From Pisolithus tinctorius (taxonomy: Eukaryota > Basidiomycota > Agaricomycetes > Boletales > Pisolithaceae), in the NCBI GenBank assembly GCA_024663395.1, contig JANFAH010000027.1, positions 620,001 to 684,000 on the forward strand: a stretch of DNA of 64,000 nt. The letters are read 5' to 3'. The position numbers were made by a program, and so were the translations under genes. The notes beneath the pieces were generated by a model. That model made no database searches. It worked only from the letters and a program-made list of their open reading frames with translations, and was not told the origin of the DNA. Below are positions 45,801-55,696 of this stretch, in pieces (the stretch's first letter is position 1; every line of letters starts with the position of its first letter).

Positions 45801-46561
45801 TACTCTTCCGGTACATTGGGTAAGGCCGGAGAAGGGGAAGCCGAGGCCGATCAGGCTTGAGCTGAGTCCGAGGGGCGGAGCTGAAGTTGGAATTGGACGG
45901 ACCCTTCTAGTTTGCAGGCGCGCACAAAGGCGGCTGCATTGATTAGAGAAACGAGAGGGGCCTTCAGGGGAGTGCGAGCCGGGGAGTCGGAGACCGGTAC
46001 AGATGGCGCAAGGCCGGGTTGGTCACTAGGACCGGAGTCAGGAAGGCCGGTGGTGACCGGGCTTACAGGGGGTGTCGACGGGGTTGGCATTCCTTGTGTA
46101 GGAGTCTGGAATGTTAGACTGCTCAGTACCCAATCAATCAACGGATTGTAGCGGGTGAGCCAGTCATGTCCGAGGACTATCTTACACTCAGAATCCAATG
46201 GGGCTAAGAACAGGGTTACCGGGGTGACATCGCCGGACGCGAAGCGAATATTGACATCTACTGCTTGGGTTATGGTGAAGGTGGACGTTCCATCGAAAAG
46301 CCGGAGTCGGATTGGTGAGACCGAGTAAGGGGTAAATGAATGTTGATTAGCAAAATGATTATCTATGAAACAGTGAGTGGAACCGGAGTCCACTAAAGTA
46401 CGAAGCCGAGGTAAATCTGGGTTTTCTAATGTGACATAGGGGGTTAAAGAATTCGGGCTGGAAAGAGCGGACGCGTTGAGACGAGCCTCCAAGTTTGCAC
46501 AACCGGAGTCAACGCAGCTCCCAGATTGTGCGGAGTCCTGGGAGCCACTACCTATTTTTTT
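42836..46561 (-). pseudogene. pol: Pol polyprotein of family-2 Gypsy, one in-frame TGA
   Basis: In the -1 frame relative to gag, Pol is open from the heptamer at 46561-46555 to 42836 except for a single TGA at 45853-45851. Protease: LVDSGSTHCFID. Reverse transcriptase has the intact YLDD box (VVYLDDILIYSGD). RNase H: VETDASDYAIAGIL. Integrase has the H-H-C-C finger (HDHPLSGHFG ... CTACARAK) and D, D, E in SMDFIEQLP, TSDRGSEF and DGQTERT. A chromodomain at the C-terminus (FEVAEILDSKVD ... YLVRWTGY) probably targets integration to marked chromatin. The TGA lies between protease and reverse transcriptase, where CGA would be one CpG transition away. Confidence 0.93.
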
Positions 46562-47928
46562 GTCTCGGGGGTAGAACCTGAGCCCGAGGCCGGTGCGGCC
46601 TCGGTGGTGGCCACAGCGCGAGCCTTGGCCTTTCCGGCTTTCTTGGCGCATTTGTCAGCGAAGTGACCGGACCCTCCGCAGAACATGCAGAGGTTTCCGT
46701 CTAGGCGACGCTTGCGTTCTTCCGGGGTAAGCTTTCCATCTTTGCCGAGTTTGCTAGGCTCGGGCTTAGATGAATTGTTACTATTGTTGCCCGGCTTCGA
46801 TGAAGCCGGCTTAGGGGTAGAACCCGTGTTGTTGTTGTTGTTGCCGGTCTTGGTCTTCTCTTGACCGGTCTTGGACTGGTTATTGTTGCCGGAGCCGCTG
46901 GACTTGTTGTTACTAGAGTTGGACGAGCCTTGGTGCTTACTCGCCCGCTGGACTTCCTCCTTGCGCTCCCAATAGCGCACATCTATCTCCTGGGCGAGGT
47001 GGCGGAGCTCGTGAAGTGTCCGGGGTTTGCCAACTCGACAAACTTCGTCCTTAATCCGGTCTGGGAGTCCGGAATAGAAATGGTGGCGCAGCGCACCATC
47101 TCCGTAGCCTCGGACTTGCGAAGCAAGCCGATTGAAGTCGACTACGTATTTATTGATGCGCTGGCTATCTTTCATGTGCAAGTGGTCGAGTTGACTCTCG
47201 GCGTCGGCAACCGGGTCATGGGGGCCGAAGGTGGTTTGCAACTCTAGGACGAACTCCCTCCAGGAGTCCATCCAGAGAGGCCGGTCCTCGGGGTCGTCAA
47301 GCCCGAGCAAGTCCGGCTCGAACCACTCAAGAGCCATACCCTTGAGGTATGATTGGGCGAAGATGACCTTGGCGCGGTCGGTCCTAAAAGCCCGGGGACG
47401 GTCTTGGAAATTGAGTTCACACTGGATGAAGAAAGCGCGAAGTTTCTTTGGGTCGGTGCCGTCAAAGGTGTCGGGCTCGCGTAACTTGGTCCTGCTTGAG
47501 GACTCAGGACTAGTACGGGTATTGCGAGCCAACAGCTTGATGGCCTTCACGAGACTGTCGAAGACCGCGACCGCGGGTTCGGTGTCCAGGTCCGGGAAGT
47601 CCGGATCGTCTTCCGGATCATTATCTTCCAGGTCCTCATCACCAGGACCATTGCCGGGGTCATCATTGTCTGGATTGTTGTCATCATCGTCGCCCGGCCC
47701 ATCATCGCCGGGGTCACCCTCGGGGATGGGAGCAGTGGGACGACGTGGGGTGGGGGTATTAGAGGTGCGGGCTGAAAAGCCCCTGAAGGGACTAACGGGA
47801 TCTGGGGAGCGCCTAGTGGTGCCCAACGCAGCTAGAGCTGTTTCGCGGCGAGCCCCACTGGCTGAGGCAGAGTCGGGATTAGTGGCAGAGCGGCCACGGG
47901 GAGGTTGGAAACGAGTCTTGGTTGCCAT
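46552..47928 (-). CDS. gag: Gag of family-2 Gypsy
   Basis: An intact 458-codon frame from ATG 47928 to TAG 46552. It has a basic N-terminus, an Asp/Pro-rich linker, a capsid-like region (CELNFQDRPRAFRTDRAK; YLKGMALEWFEPDLLG), an Asn/Ser/Lys-rich stretch with poly-Asn, and one zinc knuckle CMFCGGSGHFADKC. Gag builds the particle and packages RNA. Its last codons ACA AAA AAA precede TAG, forming the frameshift heptamer. Confidence 0.92.
   Translation of the reverse strand: MATKTRFQPPRGRSATNPDSASASGARRETALAALGTTRRSPDPVSPFRGFSARTSNTPTPRRPTAPIPEGDPGDDGPGDDDDNNPDNDDPGNGPGDEDLEDNDPEDDPDFPDLDTEPAVAVFDSLVKAIKLLARNTRTSPESSSRTKLREPDTFDGTDPKKLRAFFIQCELNFQDRPRAFRTDRAKVIFAQSYLKGMALEWFEPDLLGLDDPEDRPLWMDSWREFVLELQTTFGPHDPVADAESQLDHLHMKDSQRINKYVVDFNRLASQVRGYGDGALRHHFYSGLPDRIKDEVCRVGKPRTLHELRHLAQEIDVRYWERKEEVQRASKHQGSSNSSNNKSSGSGNNNQSKTGQEKTKTGNNNNNTGSTPKPASSKPGNNSNNSSKPEPSKLGKDGKLTPEERKRRLDGNLCMFCGGSGHFADKCAKKAGKAKARAVATTEAAPASGSGSTPETKK
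46555..46561 (-). promoter_or_regulatory. Probable -1 frameshift heptamer A_AAA_AAA
   Basis: Seven A on the minus strand, in register as aca AAA AAA immediately before the TAG of gag. The -1 frame is open through this point into protease. Confidence 0.7.
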
Positions 47929-47954
47929 GATGTACTAGACCCACACAAGTGGTG

Positions 47955-47964
47955 AGTCTGAAAT
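47955..47964 (-). other. Self-complementary primer-binding site, family 2
   Basis: Minus-strand ATTTCAGACT lies two bases (GT) inside the LTR. It is the reverse complement of AGTCTGAAAT (48181-48172 on the minus strand), 35 bases after the start of the TATATAA box (48216-48210). Same geometry as family 1 with a different sequence. Confidence 0.68.
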
Positions 47965-47966
47965 AC

Positions 47967-48494
47967 TGTCAAGTACGAGGATTGTCCGGGTTGAGACCGG
48001 ACCAGAGACCGAAGCGGGCGTGAGGCCGAAGGATCGGAGTCAGGGGTAAAGGCGAAGGTACAGATGGGTGGACTGGTTGGACTTAGCGACTGAGGATACA
48101 GCGCTATTCCCTTGCATGGGTCTCAGTCTGAGTCCGAGGCCGAGACGGGGTTATCAGGAGTAACTTAGTTGATTTCAGACTAAGGAGTACAGGCTGAGTA
48201 TCTACAAGCTTATATACTAGAAACAACTATAGTACGGAGACCGGTAATGCCGGTCTCGCAAGGATTGCTAAGACGATTGGTAAGACAAGGATTACTATCG
48301 TATGACTAAGGTATCGGAGACCGGGACAGGTGGACCGGGGACAGGACCGGGGACAGGACTTAACTGAAATGACAGACACTGCAAAGCAGTGTCTACCGCG
48401 CTAGGACATCTGGGGATAGCGAACAGGCGAGGCCGATGCCGGACTAAGTGAGTGCGAGGCCGAGTCCGGCTGGGGTCGAGACATGGCTATGACA
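47967..48494 (-). repeat. 5' LTR of family-2 Gypsy
   Basis: 528 bp. It carries T or A instead of the CpG base at 48021, 48116, 48129, 48195, 48365 and 48471 compared with the other LTR. The promoter TATATAA is at 48216-48210 (minus). Confidence 0.95.
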
Positions 48495-48499
48495 GACAC

Positions 48500-49138
48500 C
48501 ATCCAAACCTGTCTGTGGTCCCTGACCAAGACTTCACCTCTCCCTGGGCTCACAATTACATTGTCAAGCTCTCCACCCTTCATGACTTCCTCCACTCTGA
48601 AATGTCCACCACTCAGCAGTGCTACCAGGGTCCAGCAGATGCCAAATGCATACCTCTGCCTGAGTTCAAGGTTGGAGAACAGGCCGATGTCAAAGCCAAG
48701 TGCTTCTGCTCCACTCATCCTTTGGAAAAACTCTCTGAAAGGTACTTAGGTCCATTCACCATCTTGGCCAGGCCAGGTACACACTCTGTCACCCTTAAGC
48801 TCCCTGACTCTGTGTGCTCAGTATATCTGGTCTTCCATGTCTCACAACTGGAAGCTGCAGTGGCTAACCCTTTCCCAAACTGACAACAACCTCTGCCTCC
48901 ACCAGTGGATGTCAATGGTGACCTTGCATACAAAGTGTTGGAGATACTTGACTCTAAGGTGGACCACCATTGCTGCCACTGTCAACTCTTGTATCTAGTC
49001 TGCTGGGCTGATTATGAGAACACCAATGAAGAAACATCTTGGTTGCTTGCAACTGAGCTAGATCATGCTTCCAACATAGTCTCTACTTTCCACGAATGCT
49101 ATCTGCACAAATCTGGCCTGTATCAACCTCTGCCATAG
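48500..49138 (+). pseudogene. Integrase C-terminus and chromodomain, copy C
   Basis: The frame runs through YIVKLSTLHDFLHSEMS, then FKVGEQADVKAKCF and YLGPFTILARPG (GPY/F-like module), to a TGA at 48881-48883. That TGA is in the same place as in copy B (13899). The chromodomain continues in the same frame (LAYKVLEILDSKVD ... LYLVCWADYENTNEETSW) to 49138. Degraded; no function expected. Confidence 0.85.
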
Positions 49139-49329
49139 TACTCCACCCACATAACCTTCCTCCACAGGCCAACTCTACCCCTTACTGAATTGCCTTAAGT
49201 ACTTTAGAATCTTCTCTGCTTATCCATTTCACTTCTCAGAATCACAAACAAGGTCACAAGTGTATTTCATAGTAGTACAAAAATATACAAACTAGAAACA
49301 AAAAAAAAAAGAAAAAAAAGAAAACTACC

Positions 49330-50542
49330 CTACTCTTCCATCACTTGTTCTCTGCCACCCTCCTGTTCTTCTCTGCCATCCTGCTCTCCTCCAACTTCTC
49401 CCTCTTCCTTGTTATCCCCCTCCACACCTTCATCAGCCTCCTCATGCTGGTCCTCCACCACCTCCAACTGAGGCCTCTTCCAACTGCTGCCTGCACACTT
49501 GGGTGCAGCCATCCTGGCCTCACACACATCCTCCCTCTTCCTTATCTCCACCCACTCTGCCCAGGCACAGTACAGCGCCCACTCATCAGCTGTCTGCTCT
49601 GCAGCTGCCACCATCTGCTCCACTGCCTCTGCCATCCTCTCAAAGGCCAGCACAGCAGTCTCATGTGCTTTGGCCTGCCTCTCCATGGTCTGCAACTGCT
49701 GCTCCCACTCCCACTCTGCCCACCACATGTGGACTCCCATGCCTGAGGGACCCTTGAGTGGGGTTGCTGGTTTGTCTTCCTCTCTGCCTGCCTCCCACTC
49801 ATTGTCCACCTCTTCTGTCTCCATCACTCTCTCCTTCCCCCTCCCTCACAGCCTCTTCTTCTTCTCCCCTCAGGAGCTTCCTGTCCCTGCTCTCTTCCAT
49901 GATGGTCCTGCCACCATGTCCTCCCTTGTCTAGCTACATACCTTCTTTTTCTTGTGACAGGGCACACAGGCCCTGGTCTTGCCTTGTCCTGGCTTGCACT
50001 GCCCTGCTGTCAGGCTCACTACACAGCAAGTGCAGGGGGGCTGCCTGGTCATGGTGACCACCACAGAGGTCCCAGGGACCCTCTGGGCAGTGTTAATGTT
50101 GTATACTGTGCCACATAGTCTAAGAAAATAAAATTGCAAGTCAGCTCCACCAGACTCACAGTGTTCTGCCACTCACCTTTGTGTGGCCTCATCCTGCCTG
50201 GCCTGGGCCCTCTGCCTCTGCCTTTCTGCCTCCTCCTCTGCCACCTTCTTCCTTCAAGCCTCCTCTTCCTCCTCCACTCTTTTCCTACACTCTGCCTCCA
50301 ACTGCTCTGCCTCCACCTTCTGCCTCCTGGCCTCCTCATGCTTGGCCTTGTGCTCTGCCTTGCACTCTCTCTCCCTCCACTTGGTCTCCTCTCATCAGCA
50401 CACCTTCTCCATGGACTTCTCCCACTCAGTGTTGGTGGAGTCATTGATCAGGATGACCAGTTCTTCATCCATGACTTGGGAATAGATATGGACATGGCCA
50501 GAGGTTGGCTGGGGGGGTTTTGCTCTGGCACTGGGAGGACAT
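49330..50542 (-). pseudogene. Opposite-strand zinc-cluster ORF, copy C
   Basis: The same layout as 14378-15587: ATG 50542 (MSSQCQSKTP), a coiled coil now broken by stops, a conserved GT-AG intron near 50177-50125, and an exon with the cleanest family-1 cluster (50029-49931, minus), C-x2-C-x8-C-x9-C-x2-C-x6-C followed by S. Then come a Glu-rich helix (LQTMERQAKAHETAVLAFERM) and an acidic tail ending at 49330. The last exon (49827-49330) stays open, which is notable in such a decayed copy. Confidence 0.72.
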
Positions 50543-50736
50543 GATGATGGGGGGAAAGGATGAAGGTTCAGTACCCTAACATGTGTTTTTTAAGCAGTTC
50601 TTCAAACTCCAACAGAGCTCTGCTGTGGCTAAACTGTTGTCCTCGAGGCATCAAAACAATTTCAAAATGATCAACTTGTGTTGATCTTGTTCCATACATG
50701 TGGCCTTCAGGGGTTCAGGCCCTATGGGGGGGGCAC

Positions 50737-51470
50737 TATCATGACCATGTGTTCATCCTAGGTCCTCACTCACTCTGCACCCCTTTCCACCAGTCATTCA
50801 CCCACTCCACATGAACTCCACCCACCTCCTGACATTACAAGTCATCTCTGCTCTGACTGCTGTCAGACTTGTACTGCTCTCCTACTGGACCACATGGACC
50901 ATTCTCTGAGGAGTCATGTGACTACCCTTCAGACTTCTCCTGGACAGTGCACAGTCAGGTACTCTGCAGCACACACACTGCATGGTCCAGTGCCTGGACT
51001 GTTCCCTTTTTGGGATGTTCTGTGTTACCCATTTGTATGTCCTCTGTCTACCCTTCATTTATTGTCTAGGAAGTTTTACTTGAAATTTTATGAGTCTCCA
51101 TATGTCAGTTCCAATTCCAGTTACTGTACCTCCATAGCAGTATAAAAACATATATCATACTCTGCTGTTCTTCAGTACACATATCAACTTAGTTCCTACT
51201 CCTTCTGTCTCCATCTTCTGTCTGTCAGAGTTGCCTCTGACTGTCCATCTGGTCTCTACCTCTGAAATATGAGGGCTGAGATCATGCAAGGGGGTAGCAC
51301 ATGAGCTAAACCTGACACCCTCATTCTGCTCTGCCATTTCTTCAGCAGACTGTGTTCCTGCCATCACTCCACCAGTTGGAGTTCATTTCTTTTGTGTTGA
51401 ACTTGCTTCCAAACCTCTCCCCAGACCTTGCCAAGCATCAGAGTTGGTTGGAGTAGGCCCAGACTTGACA
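50737..51470 (+). repeat. 3' LTR of Gypsy family-1 copy C
   Basis: 734 bp, starting TATCA (mutated from TGTCA) and ending TGACA. It has a TATAAAA box near 51140 and a decayed AGTACACATAT at the RNA start. It borders family-3 protease sequence at 51471. Confidence 0.9.
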
Positions 51471-54400
51471 ATGACCATGACCCTGGAGGCTGCTAACCAA
51501 TCCAAAGAAAGCACCCTTGGGGTCATAGAGAATGCCACCTTGCACATAGGAAACATTGAGGCCCATCTACAAATCCAAGTCATTGATTGCATGCCTTTCA
51601 ACTTACTGCTCAGTTGACCCTTCTGCTGCCTACTCTCCAGCATCCTTCATGATTTCCCTGATGGAGAACAGTCTCTAGAAATCCATGACCATAATTCTGG
51701 GAAACAGGTTTTAATTCCAACATGTCCTCACAACAGACTACAATGCCTTCCACAATTCATAAATTCCAAAGATGAAGAAGACTTCTTCATGCGAAAACAA
51801 ATGTGTTGCCACATGAATCCACCTGAACAGGGTTTTTAATATTGGTCAAGGCCTTGTACAAGCTACAAGGAGACCAGGACTGCACTTTCTCCATGTGTTC
51901 TCCTTATGTTTCTGATCTGCCCTTATACCCTTTGAAGTCTACCTCTCTTTCACCCACCGACTCTGCTACTAATTCCACTGCAGTGTTTATCTACAATTTA
52001 TGAGGCAACAGTATGCTCCCTGTTGATCCCTTTGATACTAGTTCTGTTTCTCTGACTGATCCTTTCTTATTTGTGACTGCTACTACCATTTCTCCACTGA
52101 CAATCTCCACCTTACATTCTACTTATCAGTTTGACCCCATTTATCATGTCTTGAAGTACAAACCTGTAGCAAGGAAGGTGAGGCTGGTACTGATGTTGAT
52201 GCCAGTGGAATTCCAGGTAGAGCATCAGGAGGCTGAAGACCCACTCACAGACCTACCTGTCTTACCTATTCATCCCCCTCTGTTCATTCCAGGTTCCAGG
52301 TTTACTCAGGAAAGAGCTGATGAGCTCAATCTGGAGCTGGCAAGGTTCCTTTGGCCTATGGAATTAGACCTAGTGCAATGGTTGGTCAGAGAGCAAGAGG
52401 ATGCCTTTGCTTGGGATGCTTTGGAAAGAGGGACCTTTCAAGAGGACATGTTCCAACCCCTGAAGATACCTATGCTAGCCCATAAGCCTTGGGTTGAGCA
52501 AAATATTCCCATTCCTCCTGCTATTTTCCATGAAGTCATCAACATCATCAAAGAAAAGATTTCTGCAGGGGTTTATGAACCATCTACTTCATCCTATCAC
52601 TCAAAATGGTTCTGTGTAGTCAAGAAGGACAGAAAATCTCTGTGCCTTGTCCATGACTTACAACCTCTAAACACCATTTCTATCCAGGACTCAGCTGTTC
52701 CCGTCTTCATTGATTTGATCACTGAAGCCTTCACTTGCCATTTGGTCTATGGAATTTTAGATCTTATGGTCAGATATGATCATCACACCATACATGATGA
52801 TTACTGCGACCTCACTACCTTTCAATCTCCTATTGGTACCCTCCAACTCACCAAACTTCCTATGGGCTACATGAATGCTGTCCAGATTTTCCACAGAGAT
52901 GTCTGTTGGATTTTAAAGGATGAAATTCCAGAAGTCACCATTCTGTTTATCGACAACTGTCCTATTAAAGGCCCCATATCCTGCTACCAAAATCCAGACA
53001 GGACCTATGAAATGATTCCACAGAATTCTGGAATTAGACACTTCATCTGGGAGCACCTGCAGAATGTCAACTGAGTCTTACACCATCTGCATCATGCAGG
53101 AGCCACTGTGTCAGCAAAGAAATGTGTCATTGCTGTGCTGTCCATCATAGTGGTTGGGCATAAGGTGTCATTTGAGGGTAGGATTCTGGACAAAACTAAA
53201 GTCCAAAGGATTAAAGATTGGGCTTACTGCACAAATGTTACTGAAGTGTGCAGATTTTTAGGTCTCTGCTCATACTGCAGGATCTTCATCAAAGACTTCA
53301 CCAAACATGCCTGTCCCCTCATTGAGCTGACCAAGAAGGATGTCCCCTTCAAATTCCATGATGAACATAGGGATGTGATGGAGTACCTCCACTGAGCAAT
53401 CATCTTGTCCCCTGCATTGTGAACTATTGACTATAGTTTGGAAGGGAAAGTCATCTTAGCAGTTGACACCTCTAACATCACTGTTGGGTACCTCCTCATG
53501 CAGGAGGGGGAAGATGGAAAATGCTATCCTGCTAGGTTTGGCTCAATAACCCTCAATGATCATGAACACTGCTACAGCCAAGCTAAGCTAGAGCTATTTG
53601 GACTTTTCTGTGCTTTGCATGACATCCAACTTCATATCTTCAGCATGTGGAATTCAGTTGTCAAGGTGGATGCATGGTATATCAAAGGGATGATTAACAA
53701 TCCTGACCTACAGCCTAATGTGACCATAAATTGTTGGATCTCCTATTTGACTTCAAGCTTGTACATGTTCCAGCACACAAGCACACAGCACTGGACAGAC
53801 TTTCAAGGAGGCCAAGAGCAGAAGATGATGAGGAGGGAGATGAGGACTATGAGGATTGGACAGATGAGTGTGGGGCCTTTGCTGTTGAGCTCTTGAATCA
53901 TAGAGAAGTGTGTTTTGAGTCTCAACCTTACCCCTTGGAAATTCCAAGCATTGTGTCAGACTCATCTCTCACCCTGTCACAGAGTCTAGGTATCTTTACC
54001 ACTGAAGAATTGATGCTGGAAAACCTCAAGACCAAAATTCCAAGGTCAGAGAAAGTGAAGCAGAGAGAGGAGAGGATGAGGGTGGTGAAGGAGTTTTTGG
54101 AGATGAAGAAAATGCCAGAAGGGTTGGAAGAGGCAGAAATGGAAAGCCTGGTGCATCTTGCAACTTGGTTTTTTGTGAAAGGAGGGGAACTGTGGAGGAA
54201 GGATCCACAGGGATGGCATCAACTAGTGGTACCCCCACACAAACACCTTGGAATTCTCCACCAGGCCCATGATGACCTGGGGCACAAGGGTATCTTCTTG
54301 ACCCACATGCATTTGCTGACTTGCTTTTGGTGGCCCATGCTAGAGCAGGACATCCATTGGTATGTTAAATCATGCCACAAGTGCCAGATCCACCATTTGG

Positions 54401-55441
54401 ATCGCATTCATATTCTGCCAGTCATTGCCATTCCCAAACCCCTATTCTACAAGGCATACATGGGCATGTTCTTATGTAATGCCAAAGTTGAATGGCTTTT
54501 GCTACATCACCCAAGCCTGCTGTTTGCTCACCAGTTACCCTGAATGGGCTATGCTTCATGCAGAGACAGGCAAGTCCATTGGAAAGTTCATCTTTGAACA
54601 GATTTTGTGCTGTTGGGGTACTGTTGCAGAGATTGCCACAGATAATGGGGGACCATACATCCTCACTCTCAACTGGCTCTCCAAGACCTTTGGAATTCAT
54701 CACATATGCATCTCCCCTTATAACTTGCAGGCTAATGGAGTTGTTGAACAATGGCATTTCAATGTAAGAGAGGTGCTAGTAAAAAGTTGTAGTGGGGAAG
54801 TGTCGAGGTGGTCAGAAATTGCTCCTGCAGTATTTTGGGCAGAGAGGGTTACAGTCCACAAGACAACCAGGTTTTCTCCATTCTATATGGCTCATGGTGT
54901 CAAACCCAGACTCCCTTTTTATCTGGTCAAAGCAACATTTTTAGCCCCATCTGAAGCAGAATTTTACTCAACCACAGATCTCATCGCTCACCATGCTTGC
55001 CAACTCCAGAAATGCCTGGAGGACCTCACTCGCATTCATGATCTGGTCCTAAAATCCTACTTCATGTCAGCCAAGGAATTCATTGATCATTTTGCACATT
55101 CTATCAAAGACTTTAACTTTGAACCAGGGTCACTCATCCTCATACAAAATTCATGCATTGAGCTAGAACTCGACTGGAAAACCAAACCATGCTACCTAGG
55201 ACCTATGATCATCATCAGATGCACTAAAGGCAGCTCATACATACTTGCAGAATTAGATGGTGCCATCTCAAAATTCCACTTTGCTGCCTTTCACCTATAC
55301 CCCTATTTCCCACAGAATAACACTCATATTGAAGTTGCCCAGCTGACTGGTGCTTCCACACAAGACCCAGATTGCCTTGAAGATGATTCATTCCCAGACC
55401 CTACACTTGCTGGTGTCCCTTTGGGTGAGTCAGATGAGTAG
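51471..55441 (+). pseudogene. Ty3/Gypsy family-3 Pol remnant (PR-RT-RH-IN)
   Basis: A third, distinct Gypsy family. A protease end (NLLLS, where DILLG-like is usual) is at 51480-51620. Reverse transcriptase (52013-53074): PPAIFHEVINIIKEKISAGVYEPS, LPMGYMNAVQIF and the active-site box FIDN, where a second Asp is expected. RNase H: VILAVDTSNITVGYLL and ARFGSITLNDHEH. Integrase: HLGILHQAHDDLGHKG ... CHKC, TDNGGPY, NGVVEQWHF and KTKPCYLGPMIIIR. Stops and frame changes occur near 53072, 53393, 53750 and 54541. Arg codons are commonly Cys, His or Trp. The 5' part is cut by the family-1 LTR. Confidence 0.88.
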
Positions 55442-55696
55442 TCCATCCTTCTCTTTACCTCCTTTCATTTCTTTCCCCTTCTTCCTTTTATTGATACCTG
55501 TTTCATCTCATATATAAAATCCACACTGCTCACAAGAAACAGTCAAAATACAATAAAATAAAATGAATTCTGCAACACTTCTTCCTTCAGAAGTCTTACT
55601 TTTCTTACTGTAGAACTAATACTGATGCATGAAAGACTCTTATCATTTCAGAACATACAAGTACAAAAAATTCCACAGACACAAGTACACTGTTTA
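55442..55696. other. Spacer after family-3 pol
   Basis: An AT-rich, A-rich stretch (CAATAAAATAAAATG near 55550) between pol and the convergent opposite-strand ORF, in the same position as the A-rich tract of family 1. CATATATAAAATCC near 55510 resembles a TATA box but lacks context. Confidence 0.4.

Larger units (their letters stand above)
40897..48494 (-). mobile_element. Ty3/Gypsy chromovirus family 2, full length and young
   Basis: A 7,598-bp minus-strand element with 528-bp LTRs differing at only six positions, TGTCA/TGACA ends and duplication GACAC. It sits in the integrase of family-1 copy C. Element order from right: LTR, self-complementary primer site, gag, -1 frameshift site, pol with chromodomain, opposite-strand zinc-cluster gene, LTR. 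Its CpG content is far higher than that of the surrounding family-1 and family-3 remnants. Only one lesion is seen in pol and one in the opposite-strand gene. Confidence 0.97.
48500..51470 (+). mobile_element. Gypsy family-1 copy C, right piece (integrase end to 3' LTR)
   Basis: It resumes the integrase exactly after the family-2 duplication, then the chromodomain, A-rich tract (49299-49323), opposite-strand ORF, purine tract and 3' LTR. It is strongly CpG-depleted: many Arg codons of copy B or family 2 are Cys, His or Gln here. The 5' portion is missing. Confidence 0.92.
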
